From JBAXAM01 sp964213355 (lineage in GTDB: Bacteria; Pseudomonadota; Gammaproteobacteria; UBA9339): 64,000 bases of DNA. Positions within the stretch are counted from its first letter, which is position 1. The number at the start of each line of letters is the position of its first letter. The DNA lies in assembly GCA_964213355.1 (NCBI GenBank), contig CAXOVY010000002.1, forward strand, positions 15,412-79,411, given 5' to 3'. The notes beneath the pieces are model-generated. The model searched no databases. It was not told the origin of the DNA and saw nothing but the letters and a program-made list of their open reading frames with translations. Both the position numbers and the translations under genes were made by a program. Of the stretch, positions 33,400 to 43,778 are shown in pieces.

Positions 33400-35518
33400 C
33401 TCTTGTTACTAAAGCCTTAACTGGGTCACCAAGGCGATAAATCACGCCACTACGTTTACCGACCAGACGATGGTGTGGCGCATCAAAATTATAATAGTCA
33501 TTTTTAAGTGAAGTAACGTGAACTAGCCCTTCGACAAAAATATCTTTTAACTCAACAAAAACGCCAAAGTTGGTTACACCAGATATTATACCGACAAATG
33601 TTTTCCCAATTTTATCGCGCATAAACTCGCATTTTAACCAAGCAGTAACATCACGAGTTGCATCATCAGCGCGACGCTCGGTTTGTGAAGCATGATCGCC
33701 AAAATTTTGCATCATGACTTGTGTATAAGCATAATTTTTAACTTTACCACCATGCAATAAATACCGAATAGCTCGATGATTAATTAAATCAGGATAACGC
33801 CTGATAGGCGAAGTAAAATGAGCATAAGCCTCATAGGCTAAACCAAAATGACCAACATTTTCTGGCGTATAAGTTGCTTGGCGCAGTGATCGCAATAAAA
33901 CAGTTTGTACTAAATGTTCATCCGGACGGCCAATAATTTTCTCTAGCAAACTAGCATAGTTAATGGTCTTGGGCTTATTACCACCTTTAAGCTCTAAACC
34001 TAAACCCACGAGAAAACTGCGTAAATCCGTCAGTTTTTCCAGGCTCGGACCCTCATGCACGCGGTAGAGCGCTGGAATTTTTCCCTTCAGCAAAAACAAC
34101 GAAGCACAAACATTAGCAGCCAACATGCACTCTTCAATAATACCGTGCACATAATTATGCTCGACTGGTTCAATCCTTTCAATTTTACGATCTTTAGAAA
34201 AAACGATTCTGGTTTCAATTCTAGAAAAGTCCAGGGCACCACGAGCTTTGCGTTGTTTTAATAAAGCATGATACAAACTCTGAAGCTCCTGCAACTGGGG
34301 TAACAATACTGATGGCTTTTTAGTTTTCTTTTCCAGCTGTGCAAATACTTCTGTGTAAGTAAACCTGGCATGCGATTTAATAACGGCGTCATAAAACCGG
34401 TAACATCCAATTTCGCCATTTTCTGCAATCCGCATTTCACATATCATAGCCAAACGTTCGACCTTGGGCTTTAAGGAACAAAGTTCATTTGATAAGACTT
34501 CTGGTAACATCGGAATAACATGCTGCGGAAAATAAACTGAATTGCCGCGTTTTAAAGCCTCTTGATCAAGCTGCGTGTCAAAATGCACATAGTGACTAAC
34601 ATCAGCAATTGCTACATATAATATCCAACCGCCTTTTGCCTGGCGTTTGCAATAAACGGCATCATCAAAATCCCTGGCATCTTCACCATCAATAGTAACA
34701 AAAGGCAAATGCTGCAACTCTTGGCGCCCAGCTTTTGCCTCCTCGGTAACTACAGTTCCAACAATACCACCCTCCGCTAGCACCTCATCCGACCAAGCAA
34801 AAGGTAAGCCATGAGCCCTAATTGCAACTTCAATTTCCATACCCGGTGCCATGTGCTCACCCAAAACCTCAACAACTCTACCCATAGCACTAGTACGCTC
34901 TGTTGGATAACTAATAATTTCACTAACCACAATCTGCCCTTCTTGTGCATTGGCTTCTTTACCTTTAGGAATAATAATTTCCTGAGTGACATTTTTATTT
35001 GAAGGAACAATAAATGCCACCCCTTTTTCTTCAATATAACGCCCAACGATCTGGGTAAAACTACGCTCCAAAATTTCAACGACGGCACCTTCGCGCTTAC
35101 CACGCTCATGATTGGTAGTGACACTTACCAAAATACGATCACCAGGAAAAAGACTGCGAACTTGTCTTGGATTTAAAAATACATCATCACTACCATCATC
35201 AGGAATCAAAAAGCCATAGCCTTCTTTATGACAAACTACATGGCCACGCACCAACGCCATCTGGTTTACTAACGCATAATTACCTTTGCGATTGATTAAT
35301 AACTGACCATCACGCAACATCGCATTCAAACGCCGACGCAGGGCCTCTTGCGATTCTTTGCTTGTCAACTTAAAGGCTTTGATTAACTGCGAGCGCTTTA
35401 CTGGCGAGCCCAACTCCTCCAAATATTGAATAATAAACTCTCGACTTGGAATTGGTTTTACGTATTTTTGCGCTTCGCGGTCAAAAAAAGGATCTGCTTT
35501 ATTAATTGATTCTGTCAT
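33356..35518 (-). CDS. rnr: Ribonuclease R
   Basis: A 720-residue 3'-5' exoribonuclease. The order is an N-terminal helix-turn-helix (residues about 20-75, RSQLIKAFKLTSKESQEALR), cold-shock domains, the RNB catalytic domain with DGEDARDFDDAVYC (the four catalytic Asp), and a C-terminal S1 domain (FVGIISGVTNFGVFVELKDI). The C-terminus ends soon after S1, without the Lys-rich tail of the E. coli enzyme (813 residues). It degrades structured RNA, including rRNA and tmRNA-tagged messages. rlmB, its usual downstream neighbour, is absent. Confidence 0.95.
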   Translation of the reverse strand: MTESINKADPFFDREAQKYVKPIPSREFIIQYLEELGSPVKRSQLIKAFKLTSKESQEALRRRLNAMLRDGQLLINRKGNYALVNQMALVRGHVVCHKEGYGFLIPDDGSDDVFLNPRQVRSLFPGDRILVSVTTNHERGKREGAVVEILERSFTQIVGRYIEEKGVAFIVPSNKNVTQEIIIPKGKEANAQEGQIVVSEIISYPTERTSAMGRVVEVLGEHMAPGMEIEVAIRAHGLPFAWSDEVLAEGGIVGTVVTEEAKAGRQELQHLPFVTIDGEDARDFDDAVYCKRQAKGGWILYVAIADVSHYVHFDTQLDQEALKRGNSVYFPQHVIPMLPEVLSNELCSLKPKVERLAMICEMRIAENGEIGCYRFYDAVIKSHARFTYTEVFAQLEKKTKKPSVLLPQLQELQSLYHALLKQRKARGALDFSRIETRIVFSKDRKIERIEPVEHNYVHGIIEECMLAANVCASLFLLKGKIPALYRVHEGPSLEKLTDLRSFLVGLGLELKGGNKPKTINYASLLEKIIGRPDEHLVQTVLLRSLRQATYTPENVGHFGLAYEAYAHFTSPIRRYPDLINHRAIRYLLHGGKVKNYAYTQVMMQNFGDHASQTERRADDATRDVTAWLKCEFMRDKIGKTFVGIISGVTNFGVFVELKDIFVEGLVHVTSLKNDYYNFDAPHHRLVGKRSGVIYRLGDPVKALVTRVNLDDRQIDFELVG

Positions 35519-35734
35519 ATGACAGCCTATATGTAGTGGTTAAAAATTCGGCTGGATTATAACACATTTTTGGGTAAAAAATCATGCAAGTTGCGCTAAG
35601 AATTATATCTGATGTTACTCTATCTATTTTTACCCCAAAATATACGAATCTCCACACTAGGACATGTAGAACTACGCAAATAATTTTACCTTTGGCTCGA
35701 AAAAGGCAATAAATAGTATCCTGTTTCAATAAAT

Positions 35735-37246
35735 TCAAATTAACTTATCTAAAGCACTCATATCTTTTTTGGGAACCAAAGTGATATAGTCTGGTACCTC
35801 TCCTGGAGCAAAATCACTTCCAGTAAGGAGGTAGATGTTGTTGTATCCGGCTGCACTTAGTTGCTTAGAAATCTCTAGCCCTGTTATGTTGGCCCCCAAG
35901 CCGTTGTCCATGATTATTTTGACGTCTTTGGCGTAGTGTGGAAGGTCTTTTAAGAAATCATGTGGATTGTAGTATGTTTGCACAACACGGTCTTTGTCCT
36001 TGACATATCTTGCCAAAGTATCAGCAAATGACTTGATGTCGTCTATAATAACTACATCAGTCTTAGTGAGCGTAATAACTTCCCTTCCTGCTTTTACTAT
36101 TGTATATGGAATTTTCGATACAAGTTGTTTAGGAAGAACCTGAACTCCAACTTTACAAGCAAACTCCAGTATGTCTTGGTCACTGTAGTTGCTAATCATA
36201 AACACGGTCTGTCCAGGTATCAGTGTTTGCCATAGCATTTGTAGAGCATTTAATTCTTTATTTACTAAATCAAAATCAGCTAGAAAAAAAAGACGATTCT
36301 TATTAGGAAACGAGTTTATAAAAGCAATTGCTTTTTCTACCGAGGTAAGATGTTCTAAAGAAATATTTTTTTCTTCTTTAAAACATAAATCCCATTCACT
36401 GTGGATGGAAGCATCACCAGATAAAACTACAACTGTATCTCCATCGTGCAATGTTATATGCTCTGCTATCCAATCAGGACACTGTACTAACGGAAATTCT
36501 AGAATGACACGAGTTTCTGAATCAGAAGACTCAATAGATACTTTACCGCTATTTTGCCGTAGGATTTCATGGATACGAGGAAAAAAGGCTTCATCGTCAA
36601 AAGCCGAATCAATATCACCAACTCCTTCTGGTGGTATTTTTTTGCCATAGTCTGTAACTGTAAGCCAAACACAACCACTGCCTGTGCTTGAACTTACTGA
36701 CGAGCGTACTTCGCCCTGGTTATCCGATGCTTTGACAGAACGATCTATAATGCTTGAAATCAGAAAGTTTAAGTCTCCTGGATCAATTTTAGTAAAAGCA
36801 AATGGGCTATCATTTAACCCCAAATAATTAAACTTAACTTGTTTATATTCAACTCTTTTTTTATCAAGAACTTCAGATACAGCCAGATGAGCTAAAGTGT
36901 ACGGAGGATTTTTACGATGTGTTTTTTTATCGACTTTGCTTTTGGCCAATAAATCTTCGGAAGCATAAGCAAGGCTGGTAGCTACGTCCTTAACCATGGT
37001 TCGATCCTGCTCAGACAAGCCAGTACAAGTTTTTGCTAACAAGAATAAAGTCCCTTGCGCAGAACGAAGATCACAAGCAACGCGGCGAAGATAAGCATTA
37101 AGTTCCGTGTCTCCATTAGATATGTCGGATGAACCAGACAGATTTGACAGCTCAGTTGCGTTAGTCAGCATTAGTCCCACTCCTTGATTAACTTCACTTG
37201 TCATTATATGCCTACTGAATGTTGTGTCAATTGCTATGCGCTTCAT
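35735..37246 (-). CDS. Pseudo-histidine kinase with two receiver-like domains
   Basis: A 503-residue paralogue of the next upstream gene product, without its PAS domain. Aligned by eye, the phospho-His is replaced by Cys (VACDLRS, C58), the N-box Asn is lost, and the ATP-lid motifs are degenerate (TDYGKKIPPEG instead of DDGKGMP), so it should not bind ATP normally. The first receiver-like domain (about 270-375) lost two of the three acidic pocket residues (VLSGDAS) but keeps Asp324 and K373. The second (about 397-500) keeps Asp402/403, Asp447 (KIIMDNGL), Thr475 and Lys493. It starts two bases after the kinase gene and is the last gene of the NRPS operon. Probably a phospho-signal acceptor or partner of the kinase. 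Confidence 0.8.
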   Translation of the reverse strand: MKRIAIDTTFSRHIMTSEVNQGVGLMLTNATELSNLSGSSDISNGDTELNAYLRRVACDLRSAQGTLFLLAKTCTGLSEQDRTMVKDVATSLAYASEDLLAKSKVDKKTHRKNPPYTLAHLAVSEVLDKKRVEYKQVKFNYLGLNDSPFAFTKIDPGDLNFLISSIIDRSVKASDNQGEVRSSVSSSTGSGCVWLTVTDYGKKIPPEGVGDIDSAFDDEAFFPRIHEILRQNSGKVSIESSDSETRVILEFPLVQCPDWIAEHITLHDGDTVVVLSGDASIHSEWDLCFKEEKNISLEHLTSVEKAIAFINSFPNKNRLFFLADFDLVNKELNALQMLWQTLIPGQTVFMISNYSDQDILEFACKVGVQVLPKQLVSKIPYTIVKAGREVITLTKTDVVIIDDIKSFADTLARYVKDKDRVVQTYYNPHDFLKDLPHYAKDVKIIMDNGLGANITGLEISKQLSAAGYNNIYLLTGSDFAPGEVPDYITLVPKKDMSALDKLI

Positions 37247-37248
37247 AC

Positions 37249-39135
37249 TTATGCTAATTCACTAGCATATTTCACTATTTCATCGATATTGGATTTTAAA
37301 ATCGCAGTAAGATATTCTGGTATTTCTCCCTTATCAAACACCGCACCAGAAAGTAAATAAAGCTTGGTATAACCGGCTTCATGGAGTGCTTTGGTTAGCA
37401 TAAAACCACTCATGTTTTTTTTAAAACCCTCGTTTATAAAGAACTTAGTGCTTTTAGGGTAAAAGGTTTCAAAAACATTAGCACCAGCACATTTCGATAA
37501 TTCATCTGAGAGTACTGCAGAATCATAATATTTAGCAACCTTAACTTTGCATTCTTTTGATATGTACTCTGCAAGCGGATCAATGAAAGTTTTAGTGTCA
37601 TCCGCAATTATAATATTGGCTTTGTTTGTAATATCTTTTTTTGTATTTTCTTTGGGTGTTGAACTATCAATAATTATAGTTACTTCTGAAGCTAATTGTT
37701 TAGGTAATACTTTAATATTGTTATCCTTGACTAACTTTAACACATCTTTATCTGCATAGTGGCTAGTTACCAAAATAGAGCGAACATTGGTTTGTTTAAT
37801 AACATCTACACCATTTAAATTTTGGTTCAGTAACTCAAAGTCTGCCAAAAGAAAGACTTTACTTTTGTCAGAAAATGAATTGATGGAAGCTACAGCTTCA
37901 CTACCCAAGATAAAGTGTTTTATGGAAATAATATCTTTATATTTTTGAAACACGGCATCCCAAGCACCGTGAATTGAACTATCGTCATCCAAGATATATA
38001 CAGTGTCTTGTTGGTTGAAATGAAGTTCTCGGGCGATCCAGCTTGGTAACTCGATTTCAGGAAATGATATAGTTATAGTTGTTCCTTGATTTAGTACGGA
38101 GTCTATGTTGATAGTTCCGTGATTGTTTTTAACGGTTTCACAAATTTGGGTAAAACCGATACCATGACCATCTTTTTTACCGCTGGTAACAGCAACATCA
38201 TTTTTAAGCTTGTCCAATACCTCTTTAGGCATTCCCTTTCCATCATCTTTGATAGTGACTTCAATAAAGCCATTTTTTTTACCAAGACCTAGGTGGATAG
38301 TACCCTTTTTATCCATAGCATCTACGGCATTATTAATCAGATTTGTTATGGAACGTTTTAGAGCGAATTGATTTACGTTGATGAAAGAGAAACGGCAACC
38401 GTTAAAATCGTATGTAAATTCTATTTGTGTATTAGCTGGCTGAATCTTTTTTCCTTCTATAACCTGATAAAGAAGTAACGATATGGGGGTTGGTTGAGGA
38501 CTTTGGTCTTCGTCTTTATCATTTTTGTATTTACTCAATAGATTGTCAGTTATGCCTCCTATAGAGCCAACAGCACCTACTAAGGCAATACGGTCTGATT
38601 CTGGAATAAGGGCTTTAATGATTCCTAAAATCATCTGTATAGTACCAATTGGAGTGCTAATATCATGGATTAATTTACCTACGTCTTTTTTAAAGATTTC
38701 TTGCTCGGCGATTTTTGCTTGTTGGAGTTTGTTTTCGATTTTTAGTCGTGCCGCTTCCTTTTCAGCGGTGATTTCCGACGAGATACCAATAGAACCCACT
38801 ATCTTTTTATCGTCATCAAATAACGGCGCTATGATTGCATTAAAAGACCTAATTTTACCGGTTGTGAGATCTTTAATTACCTCCTCCTGTGAAAACGTTT
38901 CTCCGGTTTCTACTACCTTTCTATGGTGTTCTACCATGTTATCAGCTATATTTTTTGGATAAAACTCATAAGGAGTTTTACCAATAAAATCAGCGGGGGA
39001 TGAGCCACCAACGGCTTTGACAGTATATTCATTTAAGCCTAAAACCACATTATTCGTATCAAACCAATAAACATTGGCCGGAATAATCGGAGCCAACGTT
39101 TCTAAGCTTTCGAATATCTTTGGTTTATTACTCAC
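37249..39135 (-). CDS. PAS-domain hybrid histidine kinase with two receiver-like domains
   Basis: A 628-residue cytoplasmic sensor with no membrane segments. Residues 15-130 are a PAS/PAC domain (ANVYWFDTNNVVLGLNEYTV, SIGISSEITAEKEAA), then a short coiled coil, an H-box with His157 (KLIHDISTP), an N-box (LINNAVDAMD, 265-275), G1 DDGKGMP (297-303) and G2 GHGIGF (333-338). The first receiver-like domain has Asp383-385, Asp432, T457/S458 and Lys479. In the second, Asp512/513 and Lys614 remain but the phospho-acceptor position is Asn568 (FFINEG). It overlaps the NRPS stop by 8 bp, so expression is coupled to it. The PAS ligand is unknown; the NRPS product is a candidate. Confidence 0.87.
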   Translation of the reverse strand: MSNKPKIFESLETLAPIIPANVYWFDTNNVVLGLNEYTVKAVGGSSPADFIGKTPYEFYPKNIADNMVEHHRKVVETGETFSQEEVIKDLTTGKIRSFNAIIAPLFDDDKKIVGSIGISSEITAEKEAARLKIENKLQQAKIAEQEIFKKDVGKLIHDISTPIGTIQMILGIIKALIPESDRIALVGAVGSIGGITDNLLSKYKNDKDEDQSPQPTPISLLLYQVIEGKKIQPANTQIEFTYDFNGCRFSFINVNQFALKRSITNLINNAVDAMDKKGTIHLGLGKKNGFIEVTIKDDGKGMPKEVLDKLKNDVAVTSGKKDGHGIGFTQICETVKNNHGTINIDSVLNQGTTITISFPEIELPSWIARELHFNQQDTVYILDDDSSIHGAWDAVFQKYKDIISIKHFILGSEAVASINSFSDKSKVFLLADFELLNQNLNGVDVIKQTNVRSILVTSHYADKDVLKLVKDNNIKVLPKQLASEVTIIIDSSTPKENTKKDITNKANIIIADDTKTFIDPLAEYISKECKVKVAKYYDSAVLSDELSKCAGANVFETFYPKSTKFFINEGFKKNMSGFMLTKALHEAGYTKLYLLSGAVFDKGEIPEYLTAILKSNIDEIVKYASELA

Positions 39136-42100
39136 ACTCGTTCCCTGTTAATTTCAATGAACTGAGATAATTATATGCCACTTTATTAGTAATTGGAAAC
39201 CACTTAAAACCTAGTTGTTTTAAAATATGCTGTGTTCTACTTTGCAGTATCCTTATAGACCATATATCTTGTTTATCCCACCAATCTGCCCAACCTTGAT
39301 GCACTAAAAATCTTACGATTAAATCATGATAATCACCATTGTTTATATATTGCTCAACACGATCAATAAATGATTCTGTTGACAACATGTTACAACCATT
39401 ACCTTTTAAAACGTCGGTCATATTAAACAAATACGGGTTGAATACATGATGAATTTGGTTGTTTAAAGCTTGTTTATCAAAAAGCTTTACTATGGCTTGA
39501 GCGGTTAGATCTGTTTGTGATATCTCCACTGTATTAATTGATTGCGTACTACTTTTTATCGTAAACAAGCATTTCAACCAACTATAGAAAGCATTATCTT
39601 CTATGTTTTCTTGTGCCTTATAATTTTTGGATATAAATGCAAGATTTCCAACCCTATAGATACTACTATTTATTCCATAATCACGATATTTGACTACTTG
39701 ATGTTCTCCTAGTAGTTTTGTTTGCACATAAACATTGCTTAATATCTCTGCACCGTTTGGTAAATCATCTTCAGTACATATACGTTGTATATTATGCAAA
39801 GCAGCAAAGTACAGCACTCCTGTTGTTGAAATGTAATGAAAGTTTTTTAGTTTTGTTAATTTTGCAAGTTCTAACAAGTTGATGGTTGCTTGAACGTTGG
39901 CTGAATAGAATTTATCATATTCCCCGTAATGTTTTACTAGTGCTGCTGCATGAATTACACTGTCGATATTTGTTGTCAATTTTTGATATTCTGATTGTGA
40001 TAATCCAAGATGATTTTTTTCAATATTGGCATTAATTATGAATACGCGATTATCAATAATATTATCTAGTGACCTACCAAAGTAAAATTGATATTTCTTG
40101 TTTATTCTTTCAACCGCTTCTGCTTGTGAATTTGCTCGTATGAGCAAATAGATTTTATAGTTTGTTAGCTCTAATAACTGGTTAAGAAGATTACACCCCA
40201 AGTATCCAGTTGAACCGGTTAACAAAATATTGTTGATTGGCTTGGTAGAAGATATATCTACACTCAGACTTGCGACTGATTTTGTATAGACATCAAACTT
40301 TTGTCGTGATTTTGCATCGATAGGTTTATTATTAATTCGTTCTTTATACACAAGCCTGACCATCTCTAACTTATGTTGGAGAAAGTTTTTACCAAACCCA
40401 GAATCTTTCGCAAGTTTTTTAGGGGTTCGTAAATTAAAAATGTCGGCTATTTTAATATCGAAATTTGCCTGTAGTATGGAAGTGAGTTTTATTGCCTGTA
40501 TTGAGTTTCCACCAAGTGAAAAAAAATCATCATTAATTCCAATCCTTTTTATCCCCAAAATCCTAGCATATTCTTCGCAAATAAATTTTTCTTGTTCATT
40601 GCTTGGCGCCTCATATTTATTATTATTTTCAAATATTGGATTAGGCAATGCTTTCCTATCTAGCTTTCCGCTTATTGTTAAAGGCAACTTATCTAAATAA
40701 ACCAACATGTTCGGTAACATGTATTCGGGCAATTGGGTTGTCAGATATTTATGTATCTTCGTGTCATCTAATTTTTTATCTGCTACGTAGTAAGCTATTA
40801 TAGAGCTATTATTTGCGCTTCCAACCTCATAACTTTTCACTAACGCTACTGTTTGTTTTATGCTTGGATAACCGGCTAATTTATTTTCTATTTCGCCTAG
40901 CTCTATACGGTAACCTCTGACTTTAACCTGAAAATCATTACGACCTATGTACTCAATATTTCCGTCAGACAACCAGCGAACTAAATCCCCGGTTTTGTAT
41001 AATCTGCTGTTTTTATTTTGTGACTTTTCTTCTGGTGTTTGGAATGGATTTATAATAAACCTTTCAACTAATTCAGGGCGATTTAAATACCCTCTAGCAA
41101 GCCCAACTCCACCTATATATAGTTCTCCTATCACTCCTATTGGCAGTGGAAATAAATTTTTGTCTAATATATAACACTTAGTGTTGGATATTGGGGAACC
41201 TATTAAGTGTGTGTCTCCGTCTAAAACTTGCTTGCCAGTTGCATAAATAGTTGCTTCTGTTGGTCCATAATAATTGTGTAGAGTATATTTGCAAGACCAA
41301 TACCCTCCTGTTTCTTTATCGCAAGGCTCTCCAGCATATACTATTCCTCGCAACGATTCATATTCTAGCCTAGGTAAAACTGATAGCAGCGCCGGTGGCA
41401 AATATACGTAATTTATTCCAACGTTTTTTATGTAATCACTGAGCAACAATATATCTTGCTTCATTGCTTTGCTTAACATATGAAGCTCTGCTCCTCTAAA
41501 TAATGCAATAAAGAATTCTGACACAGATACATCAAATGTGTATGAAGTAAATGCCGTGGATTTGCCCCCTTTACTGAAATCATATACATCGCATAAAGAC
41601 AATATTGTATTTATTACCCCGTTATGCTCAATCATCACTCCTTTTGGATTACCCGTTGTTCCAGATGTGTAAATCACATAAGCAAGATTGGTGCTTGCGG
41701 TTGATGTAAGTGGATTGGTTCTTTTTTGATTGGCTAATTCAATTTGTGTTTCTTTACTATCTATAGCTAATACATCCATTTTTTCTGTAATTTGTTTTAT
41801 GACTTGTTGTAATTTTTTTGTGTGAACGTCGTTTGTTAACAAGACCTTAGTTTTTATGTCAGCTAGGATATATCCAATTCTATCATTTGGATAATCTGGA
41901 TCTAATGGAACATATGCCCCACCTGACTTTAACACCCCAAGAATAGCAATTAGCATTTGCTCACTTCTATCTAAACACAATGCAACTAAGTCGTCTGGTT
42001 TGATGTCATAGTTTTGTCGTAGATAGTTTGCCAATTGGTTGGCTTTGCTGTTTAGTTCCTGATAGGTAAGTTTGACGTCTTCGTATACCAAAGCTATGTT

Positions 42101-43543
42101 ACTTGGTGTTTTTAGTACCTGTTCTTCGAATAATTTATGGATAGTTTTGTCGTGGGGATACTCTTTATCGGTTTTATTAAACTCATGGATTATTTTTTGG
42201 TATTGTTCTTGAGCTAAAAGGTTGTAGCTGGATATTTCCTTGTAGTAATCTTGGCTTAATAAATCATCTAGTATTTCAAGATATAATTTTTTGTAGCTGG
42301 CTACAAAATTATTTATCAGATTCTTGTCTATGGTGTTTTTGTCATATCTTACTCTATAGTTTAGCTTGTTATTTCTCGCGTTGTGTTCAAATAATAATAC
42401 ATCTTTGGTTACACCGTCTGTGCTTAGCGTAGTAAATATTTCCGTTTTTGTTATTCCATTAAATTTAAATGGGTGCTCTATAAAGAATGCTTGAGTAAAA
42501 TATATGTTTAATAATTGTTTGCTAGCGCCGTCGCGAATAATATCTGTTACTGGATAATAGCCATACTTAATACTATCGCGTATTGTTAGTTTAAAAAAAT
42601 CTTTACTTTGATTAAATAAATCAATTATCGTTGTGGTTTGGTTAAATTGATATGGTACGAAGTTAGTATTGAGTTGTGCGCCATAAATAAAATCTAGACC
42701 TTCGTTGATTGCTATCGGATAGCTTATTGCTAATCGATTTTGGCCTGTATACTTGTACAAAAGCAATGCAAATATACATTGTCCATATACATACGGTGTG
42801 ATTCCATGCTTCAACTTAATTTGGCCTAGTTTATATAGTTCTGAGTCGCCATAGCAAAAATTGATTTCTTCTTTGGGGTTGGAGGGAATTTCTAGCTCCA
42901 TCTCGTTTTGTCCGTTGAAATTTTTGCTTGATTTTAGAAAACTTAAATTAGTATTTTCTATATCCGATAGTTGTTGCCTCCAAAATTCCTTGTGTTTATC
43001 TTGGTTTCGTACCAAATTTGTAGAGAGCGTGCTAGTTAAATCAGATATTAATTTTATCTGGTCATCGATGCTATATTTAATTTTGTAGCTTTCATCGCCG
43101 TAATAGTTAGAGATTGCTTCGAAAACACCAAGATCTAAAGACGCGCTTCCATCTACTACAATATGATGAAAAACCAGAATAAGCCTATGGGTATTCTCAT
43201 TTATTCGTAACAGCCTAAATCTATACAGTGATTCATTGTATAAATCGAAGCTACGACTAACATACGAGAACAATGCAGATGTATTAGCATGATTATCTGA
43301 ATATTCAAGCTCGCGAATACTATCGTTTTTTACCCAATGTGGCTCTTCATTAATATTTTGAATGTGACTATTAAGTATAACATGCTCTGCAACGTATTTT
43401 TTTAATGCGGCTCTTAGTCGATCTACATCTAAATTACCGTAGAGTGTTTGGTCTATTGATAAGTTATAACGGCAACCGTTTGGATCGAGTAACCATTCGG
43501 TATAAAAGATCTTGGCATATGGAGATAATTTGATTTTGTACAT
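39128..43543 (-). CDS. Single-module NRPS: condensation - adenylation - carrier - thioester reductase
   Basis: A 1471-residue megasynthetase. The condensation domain (about 5-430) has the intact motif HHIVVDG at 126-132. The adenylation domain (about 470-960) has YTSGTTGNPKGV near 628, NYYGPTEATIY, the LYKTGDLVRW block and a KLPLTISGKLDRK end. The carrier Ser is in FFSLGGNSIQAIKL near 1011. A short-chain reductase domain begins near 1105 (LLTGSTGYLGCN) with YVQTKLLGE as the Tyr-x-x-x-Lys site. Such a module would couple an acyl or aminoacyl donor to one amino acid and release it as an aldehyde or alcohol. No thioesterase or second module is present. It heads an operon with two sensor proteins. 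Confidence 0.92.
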   Translation of the reverse strand: MYKIKLSPYAKIFYTEWLLDPNGCRYNLSIDQTLYGNLDVDRLRAALKKYVAEHVILNSHIQNINEEPHWVKNDSIRELEYSDNHANTSALFSYVSRSFDLYNESLYRFRLLRINENTHRLILVFHHIVVDGSASLDLGVFEAISNYYGDESYKIKYSIDDQIKLISDLTSTLSTNLVRNQDKHKEFWRQQLSDIENTNLSFLKSSKNFNGQNEMELEIPSNPKEEINFCYGDSELYKLGQIKLKHGITPYVYGQCIFALLLYKYTGQNRLAISYPIAINEGLDFIYGAQLNTNFVPYQFNQTTTIIDLFNQSKDFFKLTIRDSIKYGYYPVTDIIRDGASKQLLNIYFTQAFFIEHPFKFNGITKTEIFTTLSTDGVTKDVLLFEHNARNNKLNYRVRYDKNTIDKNLINNFVASYKKLYLEILDDLLSQDYYKEISSYNLLAQEQYQKIIHEFNKTDKEYPHDKTIHKLFEEQVLKTPSNIALVYEDVKLTYQELNSKANQLANYLRQNYDIKPDDLVALCLDRSEQMLIAILGVLKSGGAYVPLDPDYPNDRIGYILADIKTKVLLTNDVHTKKLQQVIKQITEKMDVLAIDSKETQIELANQKRTNPLTSTASTNLAYVIYTSGTTGNPKGVMIEHNGVINTILSLCDVYDFSKGGKSTAFTSYTFDVSVSEFFIALFRGAELHMLSKAMKQDILLLSDYIKNVGINYVYLPPALLSVLPRLEYESLRGIVYAGEPCDKETGGYWSCKYTLHNYYGPTEATIYATGKQVLDGDTHLIGSPISNTKCYILDKNLFPLPIGVIGELYIGGVGLARGYLNRPELVERFIINPFQTPEEKSQNKNSRLYKTGDLVRWLSDGNIEYIGRNDFQVKVRGYRIELGEIENKLAGYPSIKQTVALVKSYEVGSANNSSIIAYYVADKKLDDTKIHKYLTTQLPEYMLPNMLVYLDKLPLTISGKLDRKALPNPIFENNNKYEAPSNEQEKFICEEYARILGIKRIGINDDFFSLGGNSIQAIKLTSILQANFDIKIADIFNLRTPKKLAKDSGFGKNFLQHKLEMVRLVYKERINNKPIDAKSRQKFDVYTKSVASLSVDISSTKPINNILLTGSTGYLGCNLLNQLLELTNYKIYLLIRANSQAEAVERINKKYQFYFGRSLDNIIDNRVFIINANIEKNHLGLSQSEYQKLTTNIDSVIHAAALVKHYGEYDKFYSANVQATINLLELAKLTKLKNFHYISTTGVLYFAALHNIQRICTEDDLPNGAEILSNVYVQTKLLGEHQVVKYRDYGINSSIYRVGNLAFISKNYKAQENIEDNAFYSWLKCLFTIKSSTQSINTVEISQTDLTAQAIVKLFDKQALNNQIHHVFNPYLFNMTDVLKGNGCNMLSTESFIDRVEQYINNGDYHDLIVRFLVHQGWADWWDKQDIWSIRILQSRTQHILKQLGFKWFPITNKVAYNYLSSLKLTGNECE

Positions 43544-43778
43544 ATCTTAATATTAGAACATCTTTTTGTTGACACTTTCGCTCCTTACTTTTTCTCTTCC
43601 TCTTTATTACTTCACTAAAGCTAAATTGAACTAACACTAGCTGCTGCAATATACACCCAATTAAAACGATTTTTCATGGTTTTTGTCCAGCGATCTGAAG
43701 GTTTTTAACCAATAAGGCTATAAGCTATGATCAACACTGTCCAATTGTATAACTGTAGCACGTCTTTTTTATAACACA

